From Microbotryomycetes sp. JL201 (lineage: Eukaryota > Basidiomycota > Microbotryomycetes): DNA of 64,000 nt. The translations under genes and the position numbers were made by a program. A model generated the notes under the pieces. It was not told the origin of the DNA. It saw only the letters and a program-made list of their open reading frames with translations, and searched no databases. Shown here one piece after another: positions 26,223 to 37,753 of this stretch (the first letter of the stretch is position 1; each line of letters begins with the position of its first letter). The stretch spans positions 101,224-165,223 of the forward strand of contig JAQYUZ010000041.1 of NCBI GenBank assembly GCA_033819885.1. Direction: 5' to 3'.

Positions 26223-26794
26223 GGTACTCGGGGGCGAGGAAAGGCAGAAACAGGCTGGCAGGGGGCCCACATGCAGCGCCGAAAAGTCCGCGGCGTCGGC
26301 ATTGCGGTGTCGCACTTGGCTCCTGTCCTTGTCGGCGACCGACGGGTCAGCGCGGGGCTTCAGTCTCTTCTTTTTGAAATTTCCATCGATGGCAACGTCG
26401 GAGGTTTGATGGCCAGCGTGTCCGCCAGGCAGCGCGACGAAAGGAATGAGCGAGCAGGATGGCGACCCGCATTGAACTTGCACAAACCATCAACATTTGA
26501 TTTATGCAAAACCCCAACATCGCAGCCTTATATATTCGCTTGCGGTTCTTCGGGTTTTGGCCATAAACACTTTTCTGAGACAGCGCCTGCACGGAGTGGC
26601 CAAACGAAGATCTCACCCATCAAGTCGGACAGCTGCGTCCCGTTGAAATCATGTCGCCTTCGGCGCGCCCGCTACAGATTCAAATAGGCCTCGCTCAAGC
26701 GTGCGCCTGCCCGCTCACGACGCTCTCGAGCATTTGCATCCTTTTTGTCCGTGTACAACAACAAATCACATCAATCCCCGTTTGTGCCTTGATG
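26223..26794. other. Spacer between Nce101-like and sugar-transporter genes
   Basis: Holds the terminator of the small gene and the promoter of the MFS gene. A long frame on the plus strand (26004-26687) is the shadow of MFS exon 1 running on and has no protein-like features. Confidence 0.45.
26528..26535 (-). promoter_or_regulatory. Possible TATA box of the sugar-transporter gene
   Basis: ATATATAA on the minus strand (followed by GG), about 306 bp upstream of the ATG at 26222, in a 572-bp spacer that otherwise has no gene. The clearest TATA element among the gene upstream regions here. Confidence 0.45.
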
Positions 26795-27213
26795 CTACTT
26801 TGACGGCTGCTCCTGCAACTCTTTAGCCAGTTCTGCAGCCCACTCTTCATCCTCTGCAGCTGTGCTGTTTGCGACAGGTTTGCGCCTGAACCAAGTCCTT
26901 CCGCTCCACTTCCATTGTATCAGCTCGACCAGCGAGTGTCCGGCAGGTCTCTGCAGGCGTCTTTCGTACAGCGCGTAACTGCAGAGTTCATCACGAGCTC
27001 TGTAAGCGAGCCCTGTCCCAATCAGGGCAAATACAACGCATGCAGACTCACGCCCAAATGCCAGTAAATATGCCGAGGAGTGGATCTATTCGCCTGCACA
27101 ATGGGCACGAGTGGGCAGAGGTCAGCCAGACTTCAGAACCGCCGACGCATGCCAACATACTTGCTGACGAGGTACACGCGTGGGATTGAGCGTGCCCCTG
27201 CCTGTGTGGCCAT
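26795..27213 (-). CDS. NCE101: Nce101-like small membrane protein
   Basis: Assembled by eye from three exons: 27213-27161, 27093-27052 and 26999-26795, split by GT-AG introns of 67 and 52 nt. They give 99 residues with both joins in phase. After an N-terminal VYLVSKRIDPLLGIFTGIWA comes a single membrane-like segment (about residues 19-33), then YALYERRLQRPAGHSL and VELIQWKWSG. This is the pattern of the Nce101 family (SK-x-DP-x-x-G-x-F-G, YYLxExR, PPGHxL). Yeast Nce101 was linked to export of proteins without signal peptides; its role is still vague. The C-terminus is acidic and longer than in yeast. No single exon is long enough to stand out, so this gene is easy to miss. Confidence 0.7.
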
Positions 27214-27454
27214 TACCTTGTGAGTAGTAAGTGGTCGCAGCTAGAAATCGAGCTGCCTTCTGGTAGAGGCGAATTAGACAAAATGTGGAAGGCCGTTGAG
27301 ATAGATTTTTAGAGGCGAATACTTACAAAATTGAAAGGAAAGGGTGCAGTCATGTGCATATATGATCGTCGCGATCGTCAGGAAACCGCTCGCGATCGGC
27401 CGCATTGCCCCCTTGTGCTTCCGACGAGGCCCAAGACGCACCGTGCCATCAGCG

Positions 27455-28931
27455 ATGGTTGGTGCGACGTACAACGTGACGCGATTCACGCGGCAGGTGC
27501 TGAAGCGGTACCGCAAGGAGCCGCCGTCGCTCGTGCTGCACCTGTACCCGACGCACTTTCGCTTCGAGCAGCAACATGGCAACTTCAGCTACGACTCGCC
27601 GATGAAGTGTTTCCTTGAGGCCATCCGAGAGCAGCGCCTGCCGACAGACTTGCTCGACGTGCTCGACGACGCCGGCATCCGCTACTACGAGGGTACGCGC
27701 GCGCGGGCCAGCATCCGTCCGTCCAGCTTGCGCTCATCTTGAACTCAAACAGGCTGCTTGATTGTCGAGGTACACGATCACCGCGCCGCGCCAGCTCCGG
27801 TCGCGCACGCTCGCTCGGGCCTGAGCGGCTCGTTCCAACTCGCACGCACGTCACAGTCAAATCAAGGCAGCAAGGCAGAAGTGTACCGCATTGTGCTCGG
27901 ACCCAACCCTGCAACGCTATGGACAGACATGGGCATCATGGAGCGCAGGATGATCAAAGAGTCTCAAGCGACAGACAACCCGCTAGTGTTTGGATGGACA
28001 GAGGAAGAGGCAGTCGAGGTAGAGGCTGTTCTCCTGGTCAGTCATGCACAATCGCGCTGCGATCTTTTGAGAGCTCTGACGTCCCTCGCCGCGCGCAGAA
28101 TCGGACGACGGCGCCACTGTGCTTGTCCCCCTCTCTCCAGACGACTCGAATTGCAAATTCGATGCTCGGCGCAACCTCTTTGAGGCCGCCAAAGCGCAAG
28201 AGACCGAGAGACGGCGAACAAGAAGAAGAGCTAGACGAAGAGGAAGGCTTGAGGCGCGAACGAGAAGAGTACGAGCGTATGATGAAGCTCGGCGATGAAG
28301 GCATCGGCAGAGGCAGAAGTCACGCGTGAGTACAGCCTCAATTGAGCATCGTTGTACATGTGCTAATCCCTGCGGTCCACTTCATTCCAGATTCGCTCGT
28401 CTGGCTTTCATTCAAGCGTACCGGGAGCGGCAGAACAATCCTGCTCCCGCTCAAGGAGGGCCCGGTGTCACATCCATTCGCATAACGGCCGCACAAGGAT
28501 CTGGTCATTCTACCGCAGCGGCCTCGCCGGCCGCGACTGGCGTAAGAAAAGGCGGTTCTGTCGCACCAGACGGCGCGTCCGAAGCTGGAACGCCAGGACC
28601 ATCCGCGGGCAGTTTCGGCTACGGAAACGCTGCCGCACAAATAAAAAAAGTGAAAAAGTCGACATCTGTGGATCCGAACGATCCGACGCTGCCAACGGAC
28701 CCTGCCGAGAGGGAACGCGAGCTGGAGAAGCGACGCAAGGCTGCCAAGAAGCGAGCCGATGCCAAGCTGCGAAAGGAGAAGAAGTTGGCTGCGGCAGCCG
28801 CAGTTCAACAAGCGAACGACTTGCAGGTCGGTGGTGCCCAATCGCCCGGCGTGGGCACACCGACGTCGGCAGGCGGCAGCGGACTCAAAATATCGTTAGG
28901 GTCGCAGCAAAAGTATGGCTGGAACGCATAG
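27455..28931 (+). CDS. SPT20: SAGA complex subunit Spt20
   Basis: Structural subunit of the SAGA co-activator in the nucleus. The Spt20 domain is clear: LVLHLYPTHFRFEQQHGNFS, YDSPMKCFLEAIREQ, LPTDLLDVLDDAGIRYYEG, then CLIVEVHDHR across an intron at about 27693-27751. Later come RIVLGPNPATLWTDM and an acidic/basic stretch, FARLAFIQAYRE, and a Lys/Ala-rich helix with an NLS-like KKRADAKLRKEKK. It ends LGSQQKYGWNA. The first ATG in good agreement with the family is 27455 (MVGATYNVTRF); the frame is open upstream, so a longer start is possible. Three introns (about 27693, 28036, 28325). Confidence 0.87.
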
Positions 28932-29016
28932 CGGACTCTAGGCTCCCCGTGGTTGATTCATTGTTGTGTCAAATCTTGTTTGTTGCCAATGCGTATCAGT
29001 TACAACATTTCCCTGA

Positions 29017-30935
29017 TCAGCCCAATCGTTGAAACACGTCCCAGTAGGCCTGCGCGAAAAGACCTTGTCAGCCACCTAAGATTGTGCGAGTGATCATTAT
29101 ATAGAAACTTGCAGTGTACTCCTCTGGAGTCTGGAAAGAGCATCGGGTCAGCAGTGTACTTGCAGTCGGAGCCCATGACACTCACCATGGCGGCCTGCAT
29201 CGACTCGTCAATGTCCCTGAATGGCACGAGCTTGTCTCCTACAGGGATCATCGGGTTACTGTCGAGGTCATCCACCTCTTCAAAGTCGTCATCGTCTTCG
29301 TCATCGTCTTCGACCGTGGCTGGCGCCTCAGCTGGCTCGTCGACGTTTTCGTCACTGACGCGAGCCCTCTTGTCGGATACGCCGTCTGACTCGCCATTCC
29401 TGCTCGCTGTTTCCGACGCCTGACGGGCCCGCTTTGCCGGACGAGATGAACCTTTGTCTTCGACGAGGTCGTTGTCGGCACTGGGTGCAGAACTCGCTTG
29501 ACGCTTAAAGTCTAAAGCAGGCGAGGACATGGCCGAGTCTTGCTCTGCACTAGGAGCAGCATACGCATCGTCGCCATTGACAGCTGGAGTATTTGCCGTC
29601 GAGCCGGCTCCACTGTCGACAGCGGTCTCGGCCTGCATGCTTGCAAAGAATGCATCGAGGTCATCTCCTGCATCTTTCGAAGGCGACGCAGCAGTTTCAA
29701 GACCGCCGATGTCGTGCGCATCGCCATTCGTGACAACAACGGGTTTCTCTTCGGAACGACTGTCCAGCTTGTCGCCGGTGCGACGTTGTTCCGTATTTGC
29801 TTGCTCTCCTGTAATTGTAGACTGTGCGATCCAAGATGGCAGCTGATTTTGCTGCCGTTTCGCCTCTGCCTCTTGCTCGCGCCGTTGCTGCTCTGCCGCC
29901 TCGTCTTCGTCGCCTTGCAACTGAATGCTGAATTGCGGCTGTGCTTGCGCCGAGCCGTCTGCTTTGACAGAAACTGTCTGCGAGCCTTGTGGGCCATTCG
30001 CTTGCAGCCACGACTCGACGTCAAATCTGCATTGGAAACGTCAGCGATTCAGCGTCTCCGCGGTGACAATGATCTCACTTCGGTAGTTGTAGGTCTTCGG
30101 TCTTTTTCAACAGGTCGACGATGACCCTTGTCTGCTCGTTCAGCCTCTGCATTCGATCCTTTGACCCTTTCACCTCGGCCTCGTTCTCATTGTCAATGAC
30201 CTCTGCGCCACACACATCGCAGAACAAGCCAAAGTTGCGGTAAGGGTCTTGCAAGATGCCGGCATCAAGATGAGTAAAGTGTTTCTTGCATTGTGGACAC
30301 ACAAACCCTTGCGCGTCGAGTTCCTGCAAGCATCGTCAATTTCTCAAGTAGTGATGGCAAATTCGGCTGTCCCTCACATTTCGCAACCTGTCGTCCACAG
30401 TCTGCTGCACTCTGAACAGCCTCCATTTGATGACGTCAGTAGCATGTGCGTAATTGATATAGTAGTAGTTGCGGTTCGTTGCTTTTGGAGCGCCTTCTCG
30501 CAGCTCGGCTCGCCGATGCCTGTTTGTCGGGTTCGTGCACAAGCAATGAATGAATGCGACCGGTTGAGTAGAATGCACACAAGAATGCCGGGCCTGATTG
30601 TCCGGTTAGCTTACACAAAAACGAGCTGGTCCTCGACTAGTTTCTGCACAATCTTGGCGACCTCCTTGTGCGGCAAGACCATACGTGCCGAAATGTCGTC
30701 GTCTCTGAAGCTGTGTTTCGTGCGCCGAATCGCACAGTCAGTGTGCCATGCGAGACCTCGGTCGGCTGCCTTGCGGCGCCGCTTGTCCCGGGACTGACGC
30801 TTCCTTGCGCACAAGCTGGTCAATCAAGATGGTTTGCTTGACGCTGTAGAACATTCTGACGACGCGTTGCAGCAGCTCCTTCGCCGTCCTGAGCGCGACA
30901 GGTGCCGTTGCCGCAGTGGACGACGAGGATGACAT
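29017..30935 (-). CDS. TFA1: Transcription factor TFIIE subunit alpha (Tfa1)
   Basis: General RNA polymerase II factor that recruits TFIIH. ATG at 30933-30935 (MSSSSSTAATAPVALRTAK). The N-terminal winged helix reads LLQRVVRMFYSVKQTILIDQLV and LPHKEVAKIVQKLVEDQLV. The zinc ribbon has CPQCKKHFTHLDA and CDVC (about 30.2-30.3 kb). Then come LNEQTRVIVDLLKKTEDLQLPK, a long acidic, Ser-rich region, and a C-terminal NPMIPVGDKLVPFRDIDESM. The final exons code TPEEYT and AYWDVFQRLG before the stop at 29017. This end requires a GC-AG intron (29050-29112). About six introns in all. Starts 195 bp from the HAD phosphatase gene on the other strand. Confidence 0.9.
29050..29112 (-). other. GC-AG intron in the TFIIE-alpha gene
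   Basis: The last exon AYWDVFQRLG must follow TPEEYT in phase 0. The donor is ACT|GCAAGT at 29112 and the acceptor CGCAG at 29050; length 63 nt. The nearest GT donor (two bases on) leaves the wrong phase. The joined end TPEEYTAYWDVFQ is the common TFIIE-alpha C-terminus. Confidence 0.7.
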
Positions 30936-31130
30936 GGCGGCAACTCGGCGCAGTTACCGAATTACAGTCACGCGATGTGCAGTCATCCAGATGCGGCCCG
31001 CTGCCCGCTGTGTTTGCGACCTAGGCGAGTATGCGCGGTGTTCGAGCGTGAAACTTAGCAAGTCAAAGAGCGCCTGAAGCCGATTACGCTCTCTTTCCGC
31101 CTACCGCACTCGGCTGTTTGCCCGTACACG

Positions 31131-32517
31131 ATGCCTGTTGACACTGCGTGAGTATTGTAATCTGGCTCGAACTCTGCCACGCCACGCTCGCCGCCAAAAT
31201 GACGTCCGAGGCGACCGCTCTCGGTCAAGACACATCTAGCAGCGTTCGACATCGGCTACGTTGACATGCGGCCGCTATTCATCCGTACACGGCTGCTCAC
31301 ACTACTGCACAACCCACAGTGACCTGCCGCACGCGTCTGCGCCATTCATCGTCTTCTCAGACTTTGACGGAACAATCACAACGTCAGTCGCTGCTCGCAC
31401 ACGTGGCCATGGAGATCTGCATCTAACATGATGGGCTCGCTGCCGTGTGTTTTCTGATAGCGCCGACTCGAACGACACGGCGACCGACAACGTGCGCTAC
31501 CCCAAACCGCTCAGGCCTCGCGCATATCGGCTGACCACGCTTGTCGACTGCAGCTCGGTTTCGGCCAAGAGAAGCGACGGGCGCTGAACCTCGACATTCT
31601 CAATGGCAAGGTCACATTCAGGTGCGAACGTCCCAGCACACGATGTTGCAATCGCGCGGAGACTGACAAGCACCTGCAGGGACGCATTTCAGGAGATGAT
31701 CAGAAGTGTTGCCGCCAACAAGTCTTTTGACGAGACGAGAGAGTACCTGAAGAACAGTCAGCTGCCCTCACTTGTCTCTAGTCTGACGAAACCCTGACCA
31801 ACGCCCACACGCGTGCAGAAATCAAACTCGACGCTGGATTCAAAACATTCTTCGAGTGGTGCAAGGCACACAATGTTCCGTAAGCTCGTTCATACTATAC
31901 TTGAAAGTCATGGGTACTCATCAGGCTGTGCTTAGCGTTGTCATCGTGTCGTCTGGCATGGTACCGATCATTCGCGCCATTCTCGAAAACTTGATTGGCG
32001 AAGAGGTCAGGGATGGCTCGACCCTAGCAGAGCCCTGTCCCTTCATACTTACTCTCTGGCGTGTTTTTAACAGGACGCGGCCAAGATTGACATCATTGCC
32101 AACGAGATGGAGGAATTGCCCGATGGCAAGTGGCAGGTCAAGTTTAGGCACCCCGAATCGTATGTTTCGTCATTTTGGGGTTGATGAGAAGACGTTTACT
32201 GATGCTTCTTTTGGGCCATTTGAAGCGGCTTTGGTCACGACAAGTCAAGGGCGACGGCACCTTACCGCGATTTGCCTCACAAGCCGACATTGTTCTTCTG
32301 CGGCGATGGCGTGTCAGACCTGAGTGCCGCCCGTGCCTCGGACCTGTTGTTTGTCAAAGTGATCCCTGGTCACACGAATGACCTCAAGGTCCACTGCGAT
32401 CGTGAAGGCATTCCCTATCTGCCGTTTGAGCAGTTTGATCAAGTCAAGGAGAGTGTCGCTAAAGTCGTTCAAGGCCAAACTTCGATCAAAGAATTGTTGG
32501 TCAACAACTCGAACTAG
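31131..32517 (+). CDS. HAD-superfamily phosphatase (MtnX / phosphoserine-phosphatase like)
   Basis: Cytosolic Asp-based phosphatase. Exon 1 (31131-31147, MPVDTA) is tiny; the second begins at 31320 after a 172-nt intron. Motif I is FIVFSDFDGTIT with both Asp, motif II SSG in VVIVSSGMVPIIRAILE, and motif III/IV GDGVSDLSAARASD. The spacing fits subfamily IB with a helical cap (NGKVTFRDAFQEMIRS). Such proteins include MtnX (methionine salvage) and phosphoserine phosphatase; the sequence alone does not decide the substrate. Further introns at 31383-31460, 31492-31553, 31622-31679 and 31757-31818, each in phase. The start codon depends on the short first exon and is less sure. Confidence 0.8.
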
Positions 32518-32774
32518 AGAACGTTTTCATCATCAAAGACCGAGATAGACTATTTTATAGAAGATGAGAATATTGTGCAAAGCATTTATGGTTCAACAAA
32601 GACGACCTGGGTCAGAAGCACCATCCAGGAAAAAAAAAAGAAAAATTCGACATTGCAGGAGGAACAACATGTGAAAAACTTTGGCGAAATTGGGAGAATG
32701 AATTCGTGTTTGAGTGGAATATAGAGTGAAAGCTCCGAGAGGCTATTGAACGAGTAGTGTCGAGTCATTCGGAA

Positions 32775-34564
32775 TCACTTTGCTCTCAACAGTCGCATGA
32801 GGGCATACAATCCTGTCCAACCGAACGAGTGGGGCGGGTAGCTGACGTGAAGACGTTCGGGCTCGACATCAAACTTTGCCTGAAACAGGGAAGAAAAGTC
32901 AGACAAGTCTGAGCAGCCGCACGATATGCAGACAGGTTTTCGGGTACACACCCTAAACTCTCCACGTTTTGTCAAACCCGTGTGCTTGGTGATGGCGTGG
33001 TAACCTCTCTTTAACAGTTTGAGACTGAGACTGCCGCCGAGATTGTGCTCTGGCAGAAGCTCTCCGGTGGCGGATGCGCCAAACGTCAACGATTCTTTGC
33101 CTTCGGCTTGCATCTCTTTGATGACACGGTACAACAATACTTCGGAGGTTCCTCGAGGCGAGTCGGGCTGCGGAAGGCGAGGAACACGCATCAGCGCAGC
33201 CTGGGAGAATTTTAGGCAGATCCGAGGCAGAATCGCAGCGTACGAAGGCGATACAGCTAGTTGCGAAAAGGTGGAACGTCAGGTCTGCTATACGACTGCC
33301 CGATACCGGTGGCACTTACTTTTTGATTTGATAAGAATTGTGCGCGATCGGAGTAAGAATCAGGATGCCGACAATCTGTGGCGCAGTCATGTGAGAATGC
33401 CGCTTCTATACCAAGCAACAACGTTGTAGTACCTTTTCAGGCGTCCTCGCAACGTAGTACCGTCTATTGCTTGCATCTAGCCAAGGGTCGAGAGATGCCT
33501 GAATCATGGAATGAACATGAGCATCCGACCCCACACTCTCTAGCTAGACGAGAACTGACCGAAGCGATATTACCACCGTGTTTACCCTCTCGACTGTTCT
33601 TCCATGCCGACAGTCCTTCGTCAACCTGCTTCTTTGTGATATCGTCCGGACGGTAGTCTGGTTCCCACAATCTCAACTCTTCCACATTGACAGATTCTTT
33701 TTGGGCGCGTCGGACATTCTGCTTGACATCGTGGTTCTCAAACAAGACGTGATCGGGGTCTGCACCCAGCAACGTGTGAGAAAGGGCCGAGCGCTCTGTT
33801 TCGAATTCGACTTACGAAGAACGTCTTCTTGAATGCAGGACAACGTTGCCCACCCTTTGTTCTTGGGACCGACACCAGCTGCGAGGACTTCGGCAAATGT
33901 ATCATCAATGCAGCCTGGAAAGCGAGAGAAGAATGTCTCATGAGCTGGCTCCGGGCTGAAAACTAGCGGCATTGACGGCTTACACCACACGAGATGCTTG
34001 TGATTTTGCTTTGCCCAGGCCCACATCTCGTCTGCGACGGCTTTGTATGCCTCTTTTGTGCCGAGTGTGAGAGGATTGCCCCACGCAAAGATGAACTAGA
34101 GTTGCAGTGTGGCGTCAGCACAGAGACCGCGGACGATCTCTGTGCTGTATGGAGAAGCTTACAGAGCCAGACTTGAGGTAGCCTTGAACCATTGGATTGT
34201 CTTTCGGATGATGGTGGGTACTGCGAGGTCGATTACAGGTCAGCCCCTGTGCACAGGGGCCCGAGCTCCTAAAGGGCCTCGGCGTCCGTGGAAGGGAGCG
34301 AGTCACGGCAAACGAGAGCACTGACCCTTTCCAGATGTGATACTTTTCTTCAAGCCAGACTGTAGCTGCGCTCGAGCCCCAGTGGTGGATTAACAGTGGA
34401 ATGTCGGCCTTGTCCTGAGCGACAAACAGCGGCTCGTCCGGCTCGGGCTCGTATGGGACGCTGTCCTCCCTAGGAACCTTGGCAATAATGCTCGGCATGC
34501 GCGTGCCAGGCACGCCCAGGAAGATATTCGGGGGCGGATGGCTTCGTGGCGGAGTTTCGGTCAT
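32775..34564 (-). CDS. DUF2156-like protein, paralogue 1 (LPG-synthase C-terminal fold)
   Basis: About eight short exons. The conserved core reads NVRRAQKESVNVEEL (33.7 kb), SRRYY-type ARTPEK after WLDA (33.4-33.5 kb), PRGTSEVLLYRVIKEM, ESLTFGASA (33.1 kb), LLKRGYHAITKHTGLTKRGE, and a hydrophobic C-terminal FGWTGLYALMRLL. This follows DUF2156, the GNAT-like domain that ends MprF and takes aminoacyl groups from tRNA. Fungal DUF2156 proteins form ergosteryl-aspartate or -glycine or hydrolyse them. I infer the family from pattern memory, not alignment. ATG at 34562-34564 (MTETPPRSHPPP); the frame is open upstream. Paralogue 2 lies 6-7 kb away on the same strand. Confidence 0.6.
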
Positions 34565-34943
34565 GGTCGGAGTCGAACGGGCGAGCTGTAGCGAAACGAC
34601 CAGGCAAAGCACAGAGTTGCTCGACGCGAGCGGTGCAGGCGAGCTGGCAGAGGCGAAGCGGGGAATGACGCTGGCCGAGGCAAACAACCTCGCGCTGCAC
34701 GACGAGCGTCTGCAAGTTTCGGCCGCATGACGTAATGGCGATCCATTCTACTGGGTTACCAAGAATCTGCGAGTGTTGGCGTCAAGCCAGCGTATGATCA
34801 AACTTCTGAGCTGTACTGCTCGTTAAGCCTGCAAAATTACTGCTTTGAACATTTCAAATCTTGTTCCGTTTCGATCACCGAGGCGGTCCCTTGCCCTTTT
34901 CTGCACCACATTTGCCGTTGCCCTTCAGCCGAGCACACTGTGC
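34565..34943. other. Divergent spacer, DUF2156-like paralogue 1 and esterase
   Basis: No clear gene. The plus frame 34479-34730 is the shadow of paralogue 1 exon 1. Both promoters should lie here. Confidence 0.4.
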
Positions 34944-36904
34944 ATGGGCGCCTTTATGGCCAAGACATCCAAGTTCTTGCGTCAAGCATTTGCATGTGAG
35001 TGCGCTCTGGTGCCGTGTGCAATCCGATGGCCGCTCGTGATCATTCGACTGACCCTACGCGTCGCGCACGCCACTTGCACGCACAGGCGAGCCCGACACG
35101 ACGTCTGATGAGCGTGTTCTTCGCCACCCGTGAGCAATGTGAACAAGCTCGAGTCGCGTGCACGTCTCGACGGCTCTGCGACCGAAGCCCTGACGTCGTC
35201 CGCTGGGCAGAGCGTGCTGACAAACTTGCCGCGTCTCGTCCAACTTTTCGTGCAGGTACAAGAACCCTTTGCTGCTGCGGTATGCATTCGTCACGGCTCG
35301 CGTTGGATCAAGCCTGTTCATGATCCCATCGTGGATCTGGAAATATCGCCACCCAGACTCGCGCGCCCGCCCAAGCTGGACTCTGGCCCAGGCAGTCTAT
35401 GTCGACTTTATCAGGCGCGTGCAAGGCATCACTGAACTCGCAGGCGTCCAGTTTGGTACGCGCGACGTCACGCGCGCACCAACAGAAGAGCTCAAAGAGA
35501 CCAGGTTCGAGTGGATCAAGGGCTTGAAAAAGGATTGGACCTCCGGAGTGCTCGCAGACAAGATCGTAAAGCCAATGAAGCGCGTGGGCACGTTCGTGTG
35601 GGAGCAGCAAGCAGACTCGCTCTCCGTCTCGAGCGCATCGGCCGACTCGACCAAGGGTGGCAAGATTGGCATTTATCTGCACGGCGGAGGTGCGCAGAGG
35701 CAACTGGCTTGTATGGACAAGGCTAATGATACCATTGTCCAGGCTACACGCATTTCAGTGCACACGAAGAAGCTCAAACTTCGATCATCCCGCGCAGGCT
35801 CATGAAGGTGCGTTCGGCGCGTGTGATGCTCTACAACGAGACTAAGGCCTGCCGTCGTCGCAGAGTGGCAATTTTGAGAGCATCTATGGTCAGTTTAGTC
35901 TGCGCAGGTCGATAGCCCTGGTGCACTGACGCGTCCCGATGTCGTAGCTGTCGAGTATCGACTCTTGCCTAATTTCCCGTTCCCGGCCGCTCTGCAAGAT
36001 GCAGCAACTGTATACTGCGACTTGATCCTTCGAAAAGGCATTGACCCGAACAAAGTCATTCTCATCGGCGACTCTGCCGGTGGCAATATTGCCCTTGCGT
36101 TATGCCGGTGGATCCGATTAGAGCAAAAGGTGGCGATGCCGGGCGGCATGATTTTGCTGTCGGTCAGTCCTTCTGTCCGATTGAACTCATTTTGGAATGT
36201 TTGCTGACTGTTCATTTTTGAAACAGCCCTGGTGCGATCCGGCGCACTCGTTCCCAGAGACGGTCTCGTCGTATGTCCCTCGACCCAATCCCGAGGACTA
36301 CCTCGCAGACGAGCCCGCTGGCCGGATTCTGCTCGTCGCCAGCTTGCTTGGCCACCATCCTCGCGACTATGTGTCGGACCCTTACATTTCGCCGGCTTCG
36401 CAACTCGGACCGCATGGTTGCTTTTCTAAATACCCGCAGACGTTTATCCACTACAGTGACGCCGAGCGGTTGCAAAAGGAGATTGAGCAACTGGCAGCGG
36501 GCATGCTGCGTGACAAGGTCGACGTCAATGTACTGCTCACCAAGGATGGCGTGCATGACTTGCTCATGTTTAAGTACTGGAACGAGACCGTCCGAGACCA
36601 CGTTTGGGACCACATATACGGATGGCTCGACGGAAAGCGTGGAGAAGGACGTCAAGGCCTGCCTGACCCTGCCGAGTTGAAATGTGAGCGCGTAACAGAA
36701 GACACGAACGTGACGACCCCCAAACGCAACAGGAGCGGCACGACGTCGAGTATCAAGTCGATTTTCCACGACAGGTTCAGGATGAAGAGAACAAAGAGTG
36801 ACAATCTAGTTCCTCATCAACATGACGACGACGAAGAGGACGACCACAGCGGCGACGACAGCGGTAAACCGATGGCGAAAGCGACAGTCGAGATGCGGGA
36901 GTAG
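34944..36904 (+). CDS. Alpha/beta-hydrolase, hormone-sensitive-lipase type esterase
   Basis: Start 34944 gives MGAFMAKTSKFLRQAFA, then exon 2 (35087-35129) and exon 3 from 35256, all in phase: LRHPYKNPLLLRYAFV. The oxyanion motif HGGGYTHFS spans an intron at about 35690. Then AVEYRLLPNFPFPAALQDA, nucleophile elbow GDSAGGNIAL (36067-36096), acid in SDPYISPAS (about 36375) and catalytic His in DGVHDLL (about 36545). This is the HSL/acetyl-esterase family; fungal members include lipases and steryl acetate deacetylase Say1. A hydrophobic stretch near residue 45 (SSLFMIPSWIW) may touch or cross a membrane. The tail (36.75-36.9 kb) is basic then strongly acidic. Substrate unknown. Confidence 0.82.
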
Positions 36905-37111
36905 ACAAACCCCTTTTTTTTCGCAAGACACTTTTTCATTTCTGTACGAGTGTATCATTACGCAGCAATCTCATCCAGCATCGTAAACATTCACTCCCAA
37001 AAGTTGGCTTACTATTGTAATGCTTTACAGCCTTGAGTACTTTAGTCCGGACATGTTTTGCTTTTGCACGGGAAAATCGTTAGGATCAGCACCTTACAAA
37101 GCACAGCTGTG

Positions 37112-37510
37112 TCAGCTGCCCGATGACGTCGATTCGGTCTTCGCGCAGCCGAGGGCGAGTGCTGAATCCGACCCCGAACGAGTTGAGAGCTTGTCCTTGA
37201 ATACCTGTGTTGCACCATCCGCACTGCTCATCACCATCTCGTTGAACTTGCACAAGAACGGCCAAGCATCAACTCGCTCGCCACCAGAAGCAGCACCTAC
37301 ACAGGATTTCATCGCGCGGTCGAATCTCTTACCGAGTCGAAAATCTCCTCACGCGCGACGATGCCGCTGCCAGCATGGACCATCTGGGGCTTTGATCTCA
37401 GCCTACTCAAGTTCTCCAACTTTGGCCACAAGGTCGCGTTCGATAGAAGATTCTATCTGCGACGCCAACGAGTCAGTGAGTCGCAGTCGAGGCTCAAAGT
37501 GGACGCTGGC
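37112..37510 (-). CDS. Possible small coiled-coil protein gene (exons only partly resolved)
   Basis: A minus-strand stretch with coding character. Exon 37510-37407 after a CTAAACAG acceptor codes VHFEPRLRLTDSLASQIESS and then IERDLVAKVGEL, a good amphipathic helix. It joins in phase (GT donor 37406) to 37366-37333 (DGIVAREEIFDS). The next exon may be 37246-37112 (FNEMVMSSADGATQVFKDKL), using an AAG acceptor. The 5' exon is not fixed; an ATG at 37662 heads a short open frame (MTELAAGTSTS). I do not recognise the family. A random ORF is possible, but the helix heptads argue against it. Confidence 0.3.
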
Positions 37511-37753
37511 CTGTTTAGGACCGCGCAAGGCAGGCAGAGCGTAACTGTAACGGCTCAGTCGTGATCATGAGCTGCCACAAGAGCAAGTGACGGCACAACG
37601 CCGCCAATGCCCGGCGGTTCTCGTTTGCAAGACGTGCTCGTGCCGGCTGCGAGCTCGGTCATGCGCGGATCTCCACTTTCGAGTCCTCAGTTCGCCGCAC
37701 AAAGCACATGAACTGACATCACACACACACTCTCAGTCGCTTACCAACTTGCA

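Noticed and set aside
26004-26687. 227-codon plus-strand frame
   Set aside because: It overlaps the first exon of the sugar transporter on the other strand; composition is not protein-like.
37020-37544. 174-codon plus-strand frame
   Set aside because: Low complexity and no family pattern; it covers a possible minus-strand spliced gene that looks more plausible.
37720-37735. CACACACAC run as a mobile-element or telomere trace
   Set aside because: Only a short dinucleotide stretch; there are no flanking repeats.
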